This document shows, piece after piece, positions 1 through 14,114 of a stretch of 64,000 bases of DNA. The number at the start of each line of letters is the position of its first letter. The first letter of the stretch is position 1. A model generated the notes under the pieces. It was not told the DNA's origin and ran no database searches. It was given only the letters and a program-made list of their open reading frames with translations. Source of the stretch: Megachile rotundata (lineage: Eukaryota > Arthropoda > Insecta > Hymenoptera > Megachilidae). The stretch lies in the NCBI RefSeq assembly GCF_050947335.1, contig NW_027473362.1, positions 434,001 to 498,000 on the forward strand, written 5' to 3'. The position numbers were made by a program, and so were the translations under genes.

Positions 1-3000
1 GGAGATTGTAATTGTATGATTGCGATTGTATGGTTGTGATTGTATGATTGCGATTGTATGATTGCGATTGTATGATTGCGATTGTATGATTGTGATTGTA
101 TGATTGTGATTGTATGATTGTGATTGTATGATTGTGATTGTATGATTGTGATTGCATGATTGTGATTGTATGATTGTGATTGCATGATTGTGAATGTATG
201 ATTGTGACTGTATGATTGTGATTGCATGATTGTGATTGTATGAATGTGATTGCATGATCTTGAATGTATGATTGTGATTGTATGATTGTGATTGTATGAT
301 TGTGATTGTATGATTGTGATTGTATGATTATGATTGTATGATTGTGGTTGCATGATTGTGATTGTACGATTGTGATTGCATGATGTTGAATGTATGATCG
401 TGATTGCATGATTGTGATTGTATGATTGTGATTGTATGATTGTGATTGTATGATTGTGATAGTATGATTGTGATTGTATGATTGTGATTGTATGATTGTG
501 ATTGTATGATTATGATTGTATGATTGTGATTGTATGATTGTATTTGGGAGATTGTATTTGGGAGATTGTAATTGTATGATTGCGATTGTATGATTGTGAT
601 TGTATGATTGCGATTGTATGAATTCGATTGTATGATTGTGATTGTATGATTGTGATTGTATGATTGTGATTGTATGATTGTGATTGTATGATTGTGATTG
701 TATGATTGTGATTGTATGATTGTGATTGTATAATTGTGATTGTATGATTGTATTTGGGCGATTGTAATTGTATGATTGCGATTATATGATTGTGATTGTA
801 TGATTGCGATTGTATGATTGTGATTGTATGATTGTAATGTATGATTGTAATTGTATGATTATGATTGTATGATTGTGATTGTATGATTGACATTGTATGA
901 TTGAGATTGTATGATTGTGATTGTATGATTGAGATTGTACGATTGTGATTGTATGCTTGCGATTGTATGATTGTGATTGTATGATTGTGATTGTATGATT
1001 GTGATTGTATGATTGTGATTGTATGATTGTGATTGTATGATTGTGATTGTATGATTGTGATTGTATGATTGTGATTGCATGATTGTGATTGTATGATTGT
1101 GATTGCATGATTTTGAATGTATGATTGTGATTGTATGATTGTGATTGCATGATTGTGATTGCATGATTGTGATTGTATGATTGTGATTGCACGATTTTGA
1201 ATGTATGATTGTGATTGTATGATTGTGATTGTATGATTGTGATTGTATGATTGTGATTGTATGATTATGATTGTATGATTGTGATTGCATGATTGTGATT
1301 GTATGATTGTGATTGCATGATTTTGAATGTATGATTGTGATTGCATGATTGTGATTGTATGATTGTGGTTGTATGATTGTGATTGTATGATTGTATTTGG
1401 GAGATTGTATTTGGGAGATTGTATTTGGGAGATTGTAATTGTATGATTGCGATTGTATGATTGTGATTGTATGATTGTGATGTATGATTGTAATTGTATG
1501 ATTATGATTGTATGATTGTGATGTAGGATTGTAATTGTATGATTATGATTGTATGATTGTGATTGTATGATTGAGATTGTATGATTGAGATTGTATGATT
1601 GTGATTGTATGCTTGCGATTGTATGATTGTGATTGTATGATTGTGATTGTATGATTGTGATTGTATGATTGTGATTGTATGATTGTGATTGTATGATTGT
1701 GATTGTATGATTGTGATTGTATGATTGTGATTGTATGATTGTGATTGTATGATTGTGATTGTATGGTTGTGATTGTATGATTGTGATTGCATGATTGTGA
1801 TTGTATGATTGTGATTGCATGATTTTGAATGTATGATTGTGATTGCATGATTGTGATTGTATGATTGTGATTGCATGATTTTGAATGTATGATTGTGATT
1901 GTATGATTGTGATTGCATGATTGTGATTGTATGATTGAGATTGTATGATTTTGAATGTATGATTGTGATTGCATGATTGTGATTGTATGATTGTGATTGT
2001 ATGATTGTGATTGTATGATTGTGATTGTATGGTTGTGATTGTATGATTGTGATTGCATGATTGTGATTGTATGATTGTGATTGCATGATTTTGAATGTAT
2101 GATTGTGATTGCATGATTGTGATTGTATGATTGTGATTGCATGATTTTGAATGTATGATTGTGATTGTATGATTGTGATTGCATGATTTTGAATGTATGA
2201 TTGTGATTGCATGATTGTGATTGTATGATTGTGATTGTATGATTGTGATTGTATGATTGTGATAGTATGATTGTGGTTGTATGATTGTGATTGTATGATT
2301 GTGATTGTATGATTATGATTGTATGATTGTGATTGTATGATTGTATTTGGGAGATTGTATTTGGGAGATTGTATTTGGGAGATTGTAATTGTATGATTGC
2401 GATTGTATGATTGTGATTGTATGATTGCGATTGTATGAATTCGATTGTATGATTGTGATTGTATGATTGTGATTGTATGATTGTGATTGTATGATTGTGA
2501 TTGTATGATTGTGATTGTATGATTGTGATTGTATGATTGTGATTGTATGATTGTATTTGGGAGATTGTATTTGGGAGATTGTAATTGTATGATTGCGATT
2601 GTATGATTGTGATTGTATGATTGCGATTGTATGATTGTGATTGTATGATTGTGATGTATGATTGTAATTGTATGATTATGATTGTATGATTGTGATTGTA
2701 TGATTGAGATTGTATGATTGAGATTGTATGATTGTGATTGTATGCTTGCGATTGTATGATTGCGATTGTATGATTGTGATTGTATGATTGTGATTGCATG
2801 ATTTTGAATGTATGATTGTGATTGCATGATTGTGATTGTATGATTGTGGTTGTATGATTGTGATTGTATGATTGTATTTGGGAGATTGTATTTGGGAGAT
2901 TGTATTTGGGAGATTGTATTTGGGAGATTGTAATTGTATGATTGCGATTGTATGATTGTGATTGTATGATTGCGATTGTATGATTGTGATTGTATGATTG

Positions 3001-5150
3001 TGATGTATGATTGTAATTGTATGATTATGATTGTATGATTGTGATTGTATGATTGAGATTGTATGATTGAGATTGTATGAATGTGATTGTATGCTTGCGA
3101 TTGTATGATTGTGATTGTATGATTGTGATTGTATGATTGTGATTGCATGATTTTGAATGTATGATTGTGATTGTATGATTGTGATTGTATGATTGTGATT
3201 GTATGATTGTGATTGTATGATTGTGATTGTATGATTGTGATTGTATGATTGTGATTGTATGATTGTGATTGTATGATTGTGATTGTATGATTGTGATTGC
3301 ATGATTGTGATTGTATGATTGTGATTGCATGATTTTGAATGTATGATTGTGATTGTATGATTGTGATTGCATGATTGTGATTGTATGATTGTGATTGCAT
3401 GATTTTGAATGTATGATTGTGATTGTATGATTGTGATTGTATGATTTTGATTGTATGATTATGATTGTATGATTGCGATTGCATGATTGTGATTGTATGA
3501 TTGTGATTGCATGATTTTGAATGTATGATTGTGATTGCATGATTGTGATTGTATGATTGTGGTTGTATGATTGTGATTGTATGATTGTGATTGTATGATT
3601 GTGATTGTATGATTGTGATTGTATGATTGTGATTGTATGATTGTGATTGTATGATTGTGATTGTATGATTGTGATTGTATGATTGTGGTTGTATGATTGT
3701 TATTGTATGATTGTATTTGGGAGATTGTATTTGGGAGATTGTAATTGTACGATTGCGATTGTATGATTATGATTGTATGATTGTGATTGTATGATTATGA
3801 TTGTATGATTGTGATTGTATGATTGCGATTGTATGATTGTGATTGTATGATTATGATTGTATTTTTGTGATTACATGATTGTGATTGTATGATTGTGATT
3901 GTATGATTGTGATTGTATGATTGTGATTGTATGATTGTGATTGTATGATTGTGATTGTATGATTGTGATGTATGATTGTAATTGTATGATTATGATTGTA
4001 TGATTGTGATTGTATGATTGAGATTGTATGATTGAGATTGTATGAATGTGATTGTATGCTTGCGATTGTATGATTGTGATTGTATGATTGTGATTGTATG
4101 ATTGTGATTGCATGATTTTGAATGTATGATTGTGATTGTATGATTGTGATTGCATGATTGTGATTGTATGGTTGTGATTGCATGATTTTGAATGTATGAT
4201 TGTGATTGTATGATTGTGATTGTATGATTGCGATTGTATGATTGTGATTGTATGATTGTGATTGTATGATTGTGATAGTATGATTGTGATTGTATGATTG
4301 TGATTGTATGATTGTGATTGTATGATTGTGATTGTATGATTGTGATAGTATGATTGTGATTGTATGATTGTGATTGTATGATTGTATTTGGAAGATTGTA
4401 TTTGGGAGATTGTATTTGGGAGATTGTAATTGTATGATTGCGATTGTATGATTGCGATTGTATGATTGTGATGTATGATTGTAATTGTATGATTATGATT
4501 GTATGATTGTGATGTATGATTGTAATTGTATGATTATGATTGTATGATTGTGATTGTATGATTGAGATTGTATGATTGAGATTGTATGATTGTGATTGTA
4601 TGCTTGGGATTGTATGATTGCGATTGTATGATTCTGATTGTATGATTGTGATTGTATGATTGTGATTGTATGATTGTGATTGTATGATTGTGATTACATG
4701 ATTGTGATTGTATGATTGTGATTGCATGATTTTGAATGTATGATTGTGATAGTACGACTGTGATTGCATGATTATGATTGTATGATTGTGATTGAATGAT
4801 TTTGAATGTATGATTGTGATTGTATGATTGTGATTGTATGATTGTGATTGTATGATTATGATTGTATGATTGTGATTGCATGATTGTGATTGTATGATTG
4901 TGATTGCATGATTTTGAATGTATGATTGTGATTGCATGATTGTGATTGTATGATTGTGATTGTATGATTGTATTTGGGAGATTGTATTTGGGAGATTGTA
5001 TTTGGGAGATTGTATTTGGGAGATTGTAATTGTATGATTGCGATTGTATGATTGTGATTGTATGATTGCGATTGTATGATTGCGATTGTATGATTGTGAT
5101 GTATGATTGTAATTGTATGATTATGATTGTATGATTGTGATTGTATGATT
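1..5150. repeat. Satellite region 1a, mixed cassettes
   Basis: This stretch starts inside a landmark (the tail GGAGATTGTA). Full landmarks start at 543, 753, 1396, 2346, 2556, 2877, 3716, 4387 and 4973. Copy numbers within them are 2, 1, 3, 3, 2, 4, 2, 3 and 4. The landmark at 753 is a single unit with GGGCG instead of GGGAG, and the first unit at 4387 has GGAAG. No pair of neighbouring segments over 1 kb matches closely here, so this part looks less recently homogenised than the rest. The segment 3,871-4,970 has a close match at 14,061-15,160 (offset 10,190). Confidence 0.85.
3400..3850. repeat. Dispersed cassette, copy 1 of 3
   Basis: This cassette runs from a TTTTGATTG monomer followed by GATTATG, through GCGATTGCATG, TTTTGAATG, GTGGTTG and GTTATTG variants, to the landmark at 3716 and then a TACGATTGCG monomer. 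The same series occurs at about 8,580-8,985 and 13,430-13,840, with landmarks at 8873 and 13724. The shared rare variants (GTTATTG just before the landmark, TACGATT just after it) make common descent much more likely than chance. Confidence 0.8.
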
Positions 5151-8100
5151 GTGATTGTATGATTATGATTGTATGATTGTGATTGTATGATTATGATTGT
5201 ATGATTGTGATTGTATGATTGCGATTGTATGATTGCGATTGTATGATTATGATTGTATTTTTGTGATTGCATGATTGTGTTTGTATGATTGTGATTGTAT
5301 GATGGTGATTGTATGATTGTGATTGTATGATTGTGATTGTCTGATTGTGGTTGTGCGATTGTGATTGTACGATTGTGACTGTACGATTGTGATTGTATGA
5401 TTGTATTTGGGAGATTGTATTTGGGAGATTGCATTTGGGAGATTGCAATTGTATGATTGCGATTGTATGATTGTGACTGTATGATTGCGGTTGTATGAAT
5501 TCGATTGTATGATTGTGATTGTATGATTGCGATTGTATGATTGCGATTGTATGATTGTGATTGTATGATTGTGATTGTATGATTGTATTTGGGAGATTGT
5601 ATTTGGGAGATTGTAATTGTATGATTGCGATTGTATGATTGTGATTGTATGATTGCGATTGTATGATTGTGATTGTATGATTGTGATGTATGATTGTAAT
5701 TGTATGATTATGATTGTATGATTGTGATTGTATGATTGAGATTGTATGATTGAGATTGTATGATTGTGATTGTATGCTTGCGATTGTATGATTGTGATTG
5801 TATGATTGTGATTGTATGATTGTGATTTTATGATTGTGATTGTATGATTGTGATTGTATGATTGTGATTGTATGATTGTGATTGTATGATTGTGATTGTA
5901 TGATTGTGATTGTATTATTGTGATTGTATGATTGTGATTGCATGATTGTGATTGTATGATTGTGATTGCATGATTTTGAATGTATGATTGTGATTGTATG
6001 ATTGTGATTGTATGATTGTGATTGCATGATTGTGATTGTATGATTGTGATTGCATGATTTTGAATGTATGATTGTGATCGTATGATTGTGATTGTATGAT
6101 TGTGATTGTATGATTATGATTGTATGATTGTGATTGCATGATTGTGATTGTATGATTGTGATTGCATGATTTTGAATGTATGATTGTGATTGCATGATTG
6201 TGATTGTATGATTGTGGTTGTATGATTGTGATTGTATGATTGTATTTGGGAGGTTGTATTTGGGAGATAGTATTTGGGAGATTGTATTTGGGAGATTGTA
6301 ATTGTATGATTGCGATTGTATGATTGTGATTGTATCATTGCGATTGTATGATTGTGATTGTATGATTGTGATGTATGATTGTAATTGAATGATTGTGATT
6401 GTATGATTATGATTGTATGATTGTGATTGTATGATTGCGATTGTATGATTGCGATTGTATGATTGTGATTGTATGATTGTGATTGTATGATTGTATTTGG
6501 GAGATTGTATTTGGGAGATTGTAATTGTATGATTGCGATTGTATGATTGTGATTGTATGATTGCGATTGTATGATTGTGATTGTATGATTGTGATGTATG
6601 ATTGTAATTGTATGATTATGATTGTATGATTGTGATTGTATGATTGAGATTGTATGATTGAGATTGTATGATTGTGATTGTATGCTTGCGATTGTATGAT
6701 TGTGATTGTATGATTGTGATTGTATGATTGTGATTGTATGATTGTGATTTTATGATTGTGATTGTATGATTGTGATTGTATGATTGTGATTGTATGATTG
6801 TGATTGTATGATTTTGAATGTATGATTGTGATTGTATGATTGTGATTGTATGATTGTGATTGCATGATTGTGATTGTATGATTGTGATTGCATGATTTTG
6901 AATGTATGATTGTGATCGTATGATTGTGATTGTATGATTGTGATTGTATGATTATGATTGTATGATTGTGATTGCATGATTGTGATTGTATGATTGTGAT
7001 TGCATGATTTTGAATGTATGATTGTGATTGCATGATTGTGATTGTATGATTGTGGTTGTATGATTGTGATTGTATGATTGTATTTGGGAGGTTGTATTTG
7101 GGAGATTGTATTTGGGAGATTGTATTTGGGAGATTGTAATTGTATGATTGCGATTGTATGATTGTGATTGTATGATTGCGATTGTATGATTGTGATTGTA
7201 TGATTGTGATGTATGATTGTAATTGAATGATTATGATTGTATGATTGTGATTGTATGATTGAGATTGTATGATTGAGATTGTATGAATGTGATTGTATGC
7301 TTGCGATTGTATGATTGTGATTGTATGATTGTGATTGTATGATTGTGATTGCATGATTTTTAATGTATGATTGTGATTGTATGATTGTGATTGCATGATT
7401 GTGATTGTATGGTTGTGATTGCATGATTTTGAATGTATGATTGTGATTGTATGATTGTGATTGTATGATTGTGATTGTATGATTGTGATAGTATGATTGT
7501 GATTGTATGATTGTGATTGTATGATTGTGATTGTATGATTGTGATTGTATGATTGTATTTGGGAGATTGTATTTGGGAGATTGTATTTGGGAGATTGCAA
7601 TTGTATGATTGCGATTGTATGATTGTGATTGTATGATTGTGATTGTATGATTGTGATTGTATGATTGTGATTGTATGATTGTGATTGTCTGATTGTGGTT
7701 GTGCGATTGTGATTGTACGATTGTGACTGTACGATTGTGATTGTATGATTGTGATTGTATGATTATGATTGTATGATTGTGATTGCATGATTGTGATTGT
7801 ATGATTGTGATTGCATGATTTTGAATGTATGATTGTGATTGCATGATTGTGATTGTATGATTGTGATTGTATGATTGTGATTGTATGATTGTGATAGTAT
7901 GATTGTGATTGTATGATTGTGATTGTATGATTGTGATTGTATGATTATGATTGTATGATTGTGATTGTATGATTGTATTTGGGAGATTGTATTTGGGAGA
8001 TTGTATTTGGGAGATTGTAATTGTATGATTGCGATTGTATGATTGTGACTGTATGATTGCGGTTGTATGAATTCGATTGTATGATTGTGATTGTATGATT

Positions 8101-8985
8101 GCGATTGTATGATTGTGATTGTATGATTGTGATTGTATGATTGTATTTGGGAGATTGTATTTGGGAGATTGTAATTGTATGATTGCGATTGTATGATTGT
8201 GATTGTATGATTGCGATTGTATAATTGTGATTGTATGATTGTGATGTATGATTGTAATTGTATGATTATGATTGTATGATTGTGATTGTATGATTGAGAT
8301 TGTATGATTGTGATTGTATTATTGTGATTGTATGATTGTGATTGCATGATTGTGATTGTATGATTGTGATTGCATGATTTTGAATGTATGATTGTGATTG
8401 TATGATTGTGATTGTATGATTGTGATTGCATGATTGTGATTGTATGATTGTGATTGCATGATTTTGAATGTATGATTGTGATTGTATGATTGTGATTGTA
8501 TGATTGTGATTGTATGATTATGATTGTATGATTGTGATTGCATGATTGTGATTGTATGATTGTGATTGCATGATTTTGAATGTATGATTGTGATTGTATG
8601 ATTGTGATTGTATGATTTTGATTGTATGATTATGATTGTATGATTGCGATTGCATGATTGTGATTGTATGATTGTGATTGCATGATTTTGAATGTATGAT
8701 TGTGATTGCATGATTGTGATTGTATGATTGTGGTTGTATGATTGTGATTGTATGATTGTGATTGTATGATTGTGATTGTATGATTGTGATTGTATGATTG
8801 TGATTGTATGATTGTGATTGTATGATTGTGATTGTATGATTGTGGTTGTATGATTGTTATTGTATGATTGTATTTGGGAGATTGTATTTGGGAGATTGTA
8901 CTTGTACGATTGCGATTGTATGATTATGATTGTATGATTGTGATTGTATGATTATGATTGTATGATTGTGATTGTATGATTGCGA
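5150..8985. repeat. Duplicated unit A, copy 1 (about 3.8 kb)
   Basis: The series of landmarks 5406, 5588, 6245, 6496, 7083, 7558, 7978, 8146 and 8873 reappears downstream at 9698, 9880, 10537, 10788, 11459, 11934, 12368, 12536 and 13724. The offset is 4,292 bp for the first four, then 4,376, then 4,390, then 4,851 for the last. Private details are shared, including GTGTTTG near 5,280 and the GGGAGG first unit of the four-copy landmarks. Copy 1 carries a GATAG change in the second unit of the landmark at 6245, which copy 2 lacks. Confidence 0.88.
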
Positions 8986-9441
8986 TGTATGATTGTAATT
9001 GTATGATTATGATTGTATGATTGTGATTGTATGATTGAGATTGTATGATTGAGATTGTATGAATGTGATTGTATGCTTGCGATTGTATGATTGTGATTGT
9101 ATGATTGTGATTGTATGATTGTGATTGCATGATTTTGAATGTATGATTGTGATTGTATGATTGTGATTGCATGATTGTGATTGTATGGTTGTGATTGCAT
9201 GATTTTGAATGTATGATTGTGATTGTATGCTTGCGATTGTATGATTGTGATTGTATGATTATGATAGTATGATTGTGATTGTATGATTGCGATTGTATGA
9301 TTGTGATTGTATGATTATGATTGTATTTTTGTGATTGCATGATTGTGATTGTATGATTGTGATTGTATGATTGTGATTGTATGATTGTGATTGTCTGATT
9401 GTAGTTGTGCGATTGTGATTGTACGATTGTGATTGTACGAT
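8986..9441. repeat. Spacer cassettes between copies of unit A
   Basis: This stretch of about 456 bp lies between the two copies of unit A and contains only 14-bp monomers. It opens with a 12-bp short monomer (GCGATGTATG) and includes a TATTTTTGTG element near 9,326. Near 9,391 it has a variant CTG/GCG/ACG cluster that reads GTAGTTG instead of GTGGTTG. There is no landmark and no non-satellite sequence. Confidence 0.75.
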
Positions 9442-12400
9442 TGTGATTGTATGATTATGATTGTATGATTGTGATTGTATGATTATGATTGTATGATTGT
9501 GATTGTATGATTGCGATTGTATGATTGCGATTGTATGATTATGATTGTATTTTTGTGATTGCATGATTGTGTTTGTATGATTGTGATTGTATGATGGTGA
9601 TTGTATGAGTGTGATTGTATGATTGTGATTGTCTGATTGTGGTTGTGCGATTGTGATTGTACGATTGTGACTGTACGATTGTGATTGTATGATTGTATTT
9701 GGGAGATTGTATTTGGGAGATTGCATTTGGGAGATTGCAATTGTATGATTGCGATTGTATGATTGTGACTGTATGATTGCGGTTGTATGAATTCGATTGT
9801 ATGATTGTGATTGTATGATTGCGATTGTATGATTGCGATTGTATGATTGTGATTGTATGATTGTGATTGTATGATTGTATTTGGGAGATTGTATTTGGGA
9901 GATTGTAATTGTATGATTGCGATTGTATGATTGTGATTGTATGATTGCGATTGTATGATTGTGATTGTATGATTGTGATGTATGATTGTAATTGTATGAT
10001 TATGATTGTATGATTGTGATTGTATGATTGAGATTGTATGATTGAGATTGTATGATTGTGATTGTATGCTTGCGATTGTATGATTGTGATTGTATGATTG
10101 TGATTGTATGATTGTGATTTTATGATTGTGATTGTATGATTGTGATTGTATGATTGTGATTGTATGATTGTGATTGTATGATTGTGATTGTATGATTGTG
10201 ATTGTATTATTGTGATTGTATGATTGTGATTGCATGATTGTGATTGTATGATTGTGATTGCATGATTTTGAATGTATGATTGTGATTGTATGATTGTGAT
10301 TGTATGATTGTGATTGCATGATTGTGATTGTATGATTGTGATTGCATGATTTTGAATGTATGATTGTGATCGTATGATTGTGATTGTATGATTGTGATTG
10401 TATGATTATGATTGTATGATTGTGATTGCATGATTGTGATTGTATGATTGTGATTGCATGATTTTGAATGTATGATTGTGATTGCATGATTGTGATTGTA
10501 TGATTGTGGTTGTATGATTGTGATTGTATGATTGTATTTGGGAGGTTGTATTTGGGAGATTGTATTTGGGAGATTGTATTTGGGAGATTGTAATTGTATG
10601 ATTGCGATTGTATGATTGTGATTGTATCATTGCGATTGTATGATTGTGATTGTATGATTGTGATGTATGATTGTAATTGAATGATTGTGATTGTATGATT
10701 ATGATTGTATGATTGTGATTGTATGATTGCGATTGTATGATTGCGATTGTATGATTGTGATTGTATGATTGTGATTGTATGATTGTATTTGGGAGATTGT
10801 ATTTGGGAGATTGTAATTGTATGATTGCGATTGTATGATTGTGATTGTATGATTGCGATTGTATGATTGTGATTGTATGATTGTGATGTATGATTGTAAT
10901 TGTATTATTATGATTGTATGATTGTGATTGTATGATTGAGATTGTATGATTGAGATTGTATGATTGTGATTGTATGCTTGCGATTGTATGATTGTGATTG
11001 TATGATTGTGATTGTATGATTGTGATTGTATGATTGTGATTTTATGATTGTGATTGTATGATTGTGATTGTATGATTGTGATTGTATGATTGTGATTGTA
11101 TGATTGTGATTGTATGATTGTGATTGTATTATTGTGATTGTATGATTGTGATTGCATGATTGTGATTGTATGATTGTGATTGCATGATTTTGAATGTATG
11201 AATGTGATTGTATGATTGTGATTGTATAATTGTGATTGCATGATTGTGATTGCATGATTGTGATTGCATGATTTTGAATGTATGATTGTGATCGTATGAT
11301 TGTGATTGTATGATTGTGATTGTATGATTATGATTGTATGATTGTGATTGCATGATTGTGATTGTATGATTGTGATTGCATGATTTTGAATGTATGATTG
11401 TGATTGCATGATTGTGATTGTATGATTGTGGTTGTATGATTGTGATTGTATGATTGTATTTGGGAGGTTGTATTTGGGAGATTGTATTTGGGAGATTGTA
11501 TTTGGGAGATTGTAATTGTATGATTGCGATTGTATGATTGTGATTGTATCATTGCGATTGTATGATTGTGATTGTATGATTGTGATGTATGATTGTAATT
11601 GAATGATTATGATTGTATGATTGTGATTGTATGATTGAGATTGTATGATTGAGATTGTATGAATGTGATTGTATGCTTGCGATTGTATGATTGTGATTGT
11701 ATGATTGTGATTGTATGATTGTGATTGCATGATTTTTAATGTATGATTGTGATTGTATGATTGTGATTGCATGATTGTGATTGTATGGTTGTGATTGCAT
11801 GATTTTGAATGTATGATTGTGATTGTATGATTGTGATTGTATGATTGTGATTGTATGATTGTGATAGTATGATTGTGATTGTATGATTGTGATTGTATGA
11901 TTGTGATTGTATGATTGCGATTGTATGATTGTATTTGGGAGATTGTATTTGGGAGATTGTATTTGGGAGATTGCAATTGTATGATTGCGATTGTATGATT
12001 GTGATTGTATGATTGTGATTGTATGATTGTGATTGTATGATTGTGATTGTATGATTGTGATTGTCTGATTGTGGTTGTGCGATTGTGATTGTACGATTGT
12101 GACTGTACGATTGTGATTGTATGATTGTGATTGTATGATTATGATTGTATGATTGTAATTGCATGATTGTGATTGTATGATTGTGATTGCATGATTTTGA
12201 ATGTATGATTGTGATTGCATGATTGTGATTGTATGATTGCGATTGTATGATTGTGATTGTATGATTGTGATTGTATGATTGTGATAGTATGATTGTGATT
12301 GTATGATTGTGATTGTATGATTGTGATTGTATGATTATGATTGTATGATTGTGATTGTATGATTGTATTTGGGAGATTGTATTTGGGAGATTGTATTTGG

Positions 12401-13836
12401 GAGATTGTAATTGTATGATTGCGATTGTATGATTGTGACTGTATGATTGCGGTTGTATGAATTCGATTGTATGATTGTGATTGTATGATTGCGATTGTAT
12501 GATTGTGATTGTATGATTGTGATTGTATGATTGTATTTGGGAGATTGTATTTGGGAGATTGTAATTGTATGATTGCGATTGTATGATTGTGATTGTATGA
12601 TTGCGATTGTATAATTGTGATTGTATGATTGTGATGTATGATTGTAATTGTATGATTATGATTGTATGATTGTGATTGTATGATTGAGATTGTATGATTG
12701 TGATTGTATTATTGTGATTGTATGATTGTGATTGCATGATTGTGATTGTATGATTGTGATTGCATGATTTTGAATGTATGATTGTGATTGTATGATTGTG
12801 ATTGTATGATTGTGATTGCATGATTGTGATTGTATGATTGTGATTGCATGATTTTGAATGTATGATTGTGATTGTATGATTGTGATTGTATGATTGTGAT
12901 TGTATGATTATGATTGTATGATTGTGATTGCATGATTGTGATTGTATGATTGTGATTGCATGATTTTGAATGTATGATTGTGATTGCATGATTGTGATTG
13001 TATGATTGTGGTTGTATGATTGTGATTGTATGATTGTATTTGGGAGATTGTATTTGGGAGATTGTAATTGTATGATTGCGATTGTATGATTGTGATTGTA
13101 TCATTACGATTGTATGATTGTGATTGTATGATTGTGATGTATGATTGTAATTGTATGATTATGATTGTATGATTGTGATTGTATGATTGAGATTGTATGA
13201 TTGAGATTGTATGAATGTGATTGTATGCTTGCGATTGTATGATTGTGATTGTATGATTGTGATTGTATGATTGTGATTGCATGATTTTTAATGTATGATT
13301 GTGATTGTATGATTGTGATTGCATGATTGTGATTGTATGATTGTGATTGCATGATTTTGAATGTATGATTGTGATTGTATGATTGTGATTGCATGATTGT
13401 GATTGTATGATTGTGATTGCATGATTTTGAATGTATGATTGTGATTGTATGATTGTGATTGTATGATTTTGATTGTATGATTATGATTGTATGATTGTGA
13501 TTGCATGATTGTGATTGTATGATTGTGATTGCATGATTTTGAATGTATGATTGTGATTGCATGATTGTAATTGTATGATTGTGGTTGTATGATTGTGATT
13601 GTATGATTGTGATTGTATGATTGTGATTGTATGATTGTGATTGTATGATTGTGATTGTATGATTGTGATTGTATGATTGTGATTGTATGATTGTGGTTGT
13701 ATGATTGTTATTGTATGATTGTATTTGGGAGATTGTATTTGGGAGATTGTAATTGTACGATTGCGATTGTATGATTATGATTGTATGATTGTGATTGTAT
13801 GATTATGATTGTATGATTGTGATTGTATGATTGCGA
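9442..13836. repeat. Duplicated unit A, copy 2 (about 4.4 kb)
   Basis: This is the second copy of the unit at 5,150-8,985. It is longer because of two changes. An 84-bp gain (six monomers) lies between about 11,040 and 11,280. About 445-460 bp of extra cassette lies near 12,987-13,430 and includes an additional two-copy landmark at 13039. Smaller differences include CACTG-free point changes such as TATTATTATG near 10,905 and GAATGTG near 11,210. Apart from the extra cassette, length differences are whole monomers. Confidence 0.85.
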
Positions 13837-14114
13837 TTGTATGATTGTGATTGTATGATTATGATTGTATTTTTGTGATTACATGATTGTGATTGTATGA
13901 TTGTGATTGTATGATTGTGATTGTATGATTGTGATTGTATGATTGTGATTGTATGATTGTGATTGTATGATTGTGATTGTATGATTGTGATTGTATGATT
14001 GTGATTGTATGATTGTGATTGTATGATTGTGATTGTATGATTGTGATTGTATTTTTGTGATTACATGATTGTGATTGTATGATTGTGATTGCATGATTGT
14101 GATTGTATGATTGT
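13837..14114. repeat. Uniform run with duplicated TATTTTTGTG element
   Basis: This is a run of near-perfect monomers between two TATTTTTGTGATTACATG elements, whose T5 tracts lie at 13,870-13,874 and 14,052-14,056. The interval is 182 bp, exactly 13 monomers. The related segment near 3,862 has only one such element, so the offset to it changes from 10,008 to 10,190. This is most simply a 182-bp tandem duplication. Confidence 0.75.

Larger units (their letters stand above)
543..13751. repeat. TTTGGGAG landmark series, region 1
   Basis: Landmarks are one to four head-to-tail copies of TTTGGGAGATTGTA. Starts with copy number: 543 (2), 753 (1), 1396 (3), 2346 (3), 2556 (2), 2877 (4), 3716 (2), 4387 (3), 4973 (4), 5406 (3), 5588 (2), 6245 (4), 6496 (2), 7083 (4), 7558 (3), 7978 (3), 8146 (2), 8873 (2), 9698 (3), 9880 (2), 10537 (4), 10788 (2), 11459 (4), 11934 (3), 12368 (3), 12536 (2), 13039 (2), 13724 (2). 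Almost every one is followed 13 nt after its end by a CpG (TTGCGATTG). The constant right flank and variable left flank suggest the landmark marks the start of a cassette. Confidence 0.9.

Noticed and set aside
1502..3484. Long minus-strand open frames (up to 660 codons here) as a repeat-rich protein gene
   Set aside because: All three minus frames are equally open and read the same peptide. Frames end only where a variant monomer (GATTATG, TATCATTG, TTTATG) supplies a stop, and start only at GCATG variants. Copy-to-copy indels are 14 bp and shift frame. There is no non-repeat domain, splice structure or promoter.
3859..3880. TATTTTTGTG as a TATA box or promoter element
   Set aside because: It is a variant monomer repeated many times with no gene downstream on either strand.
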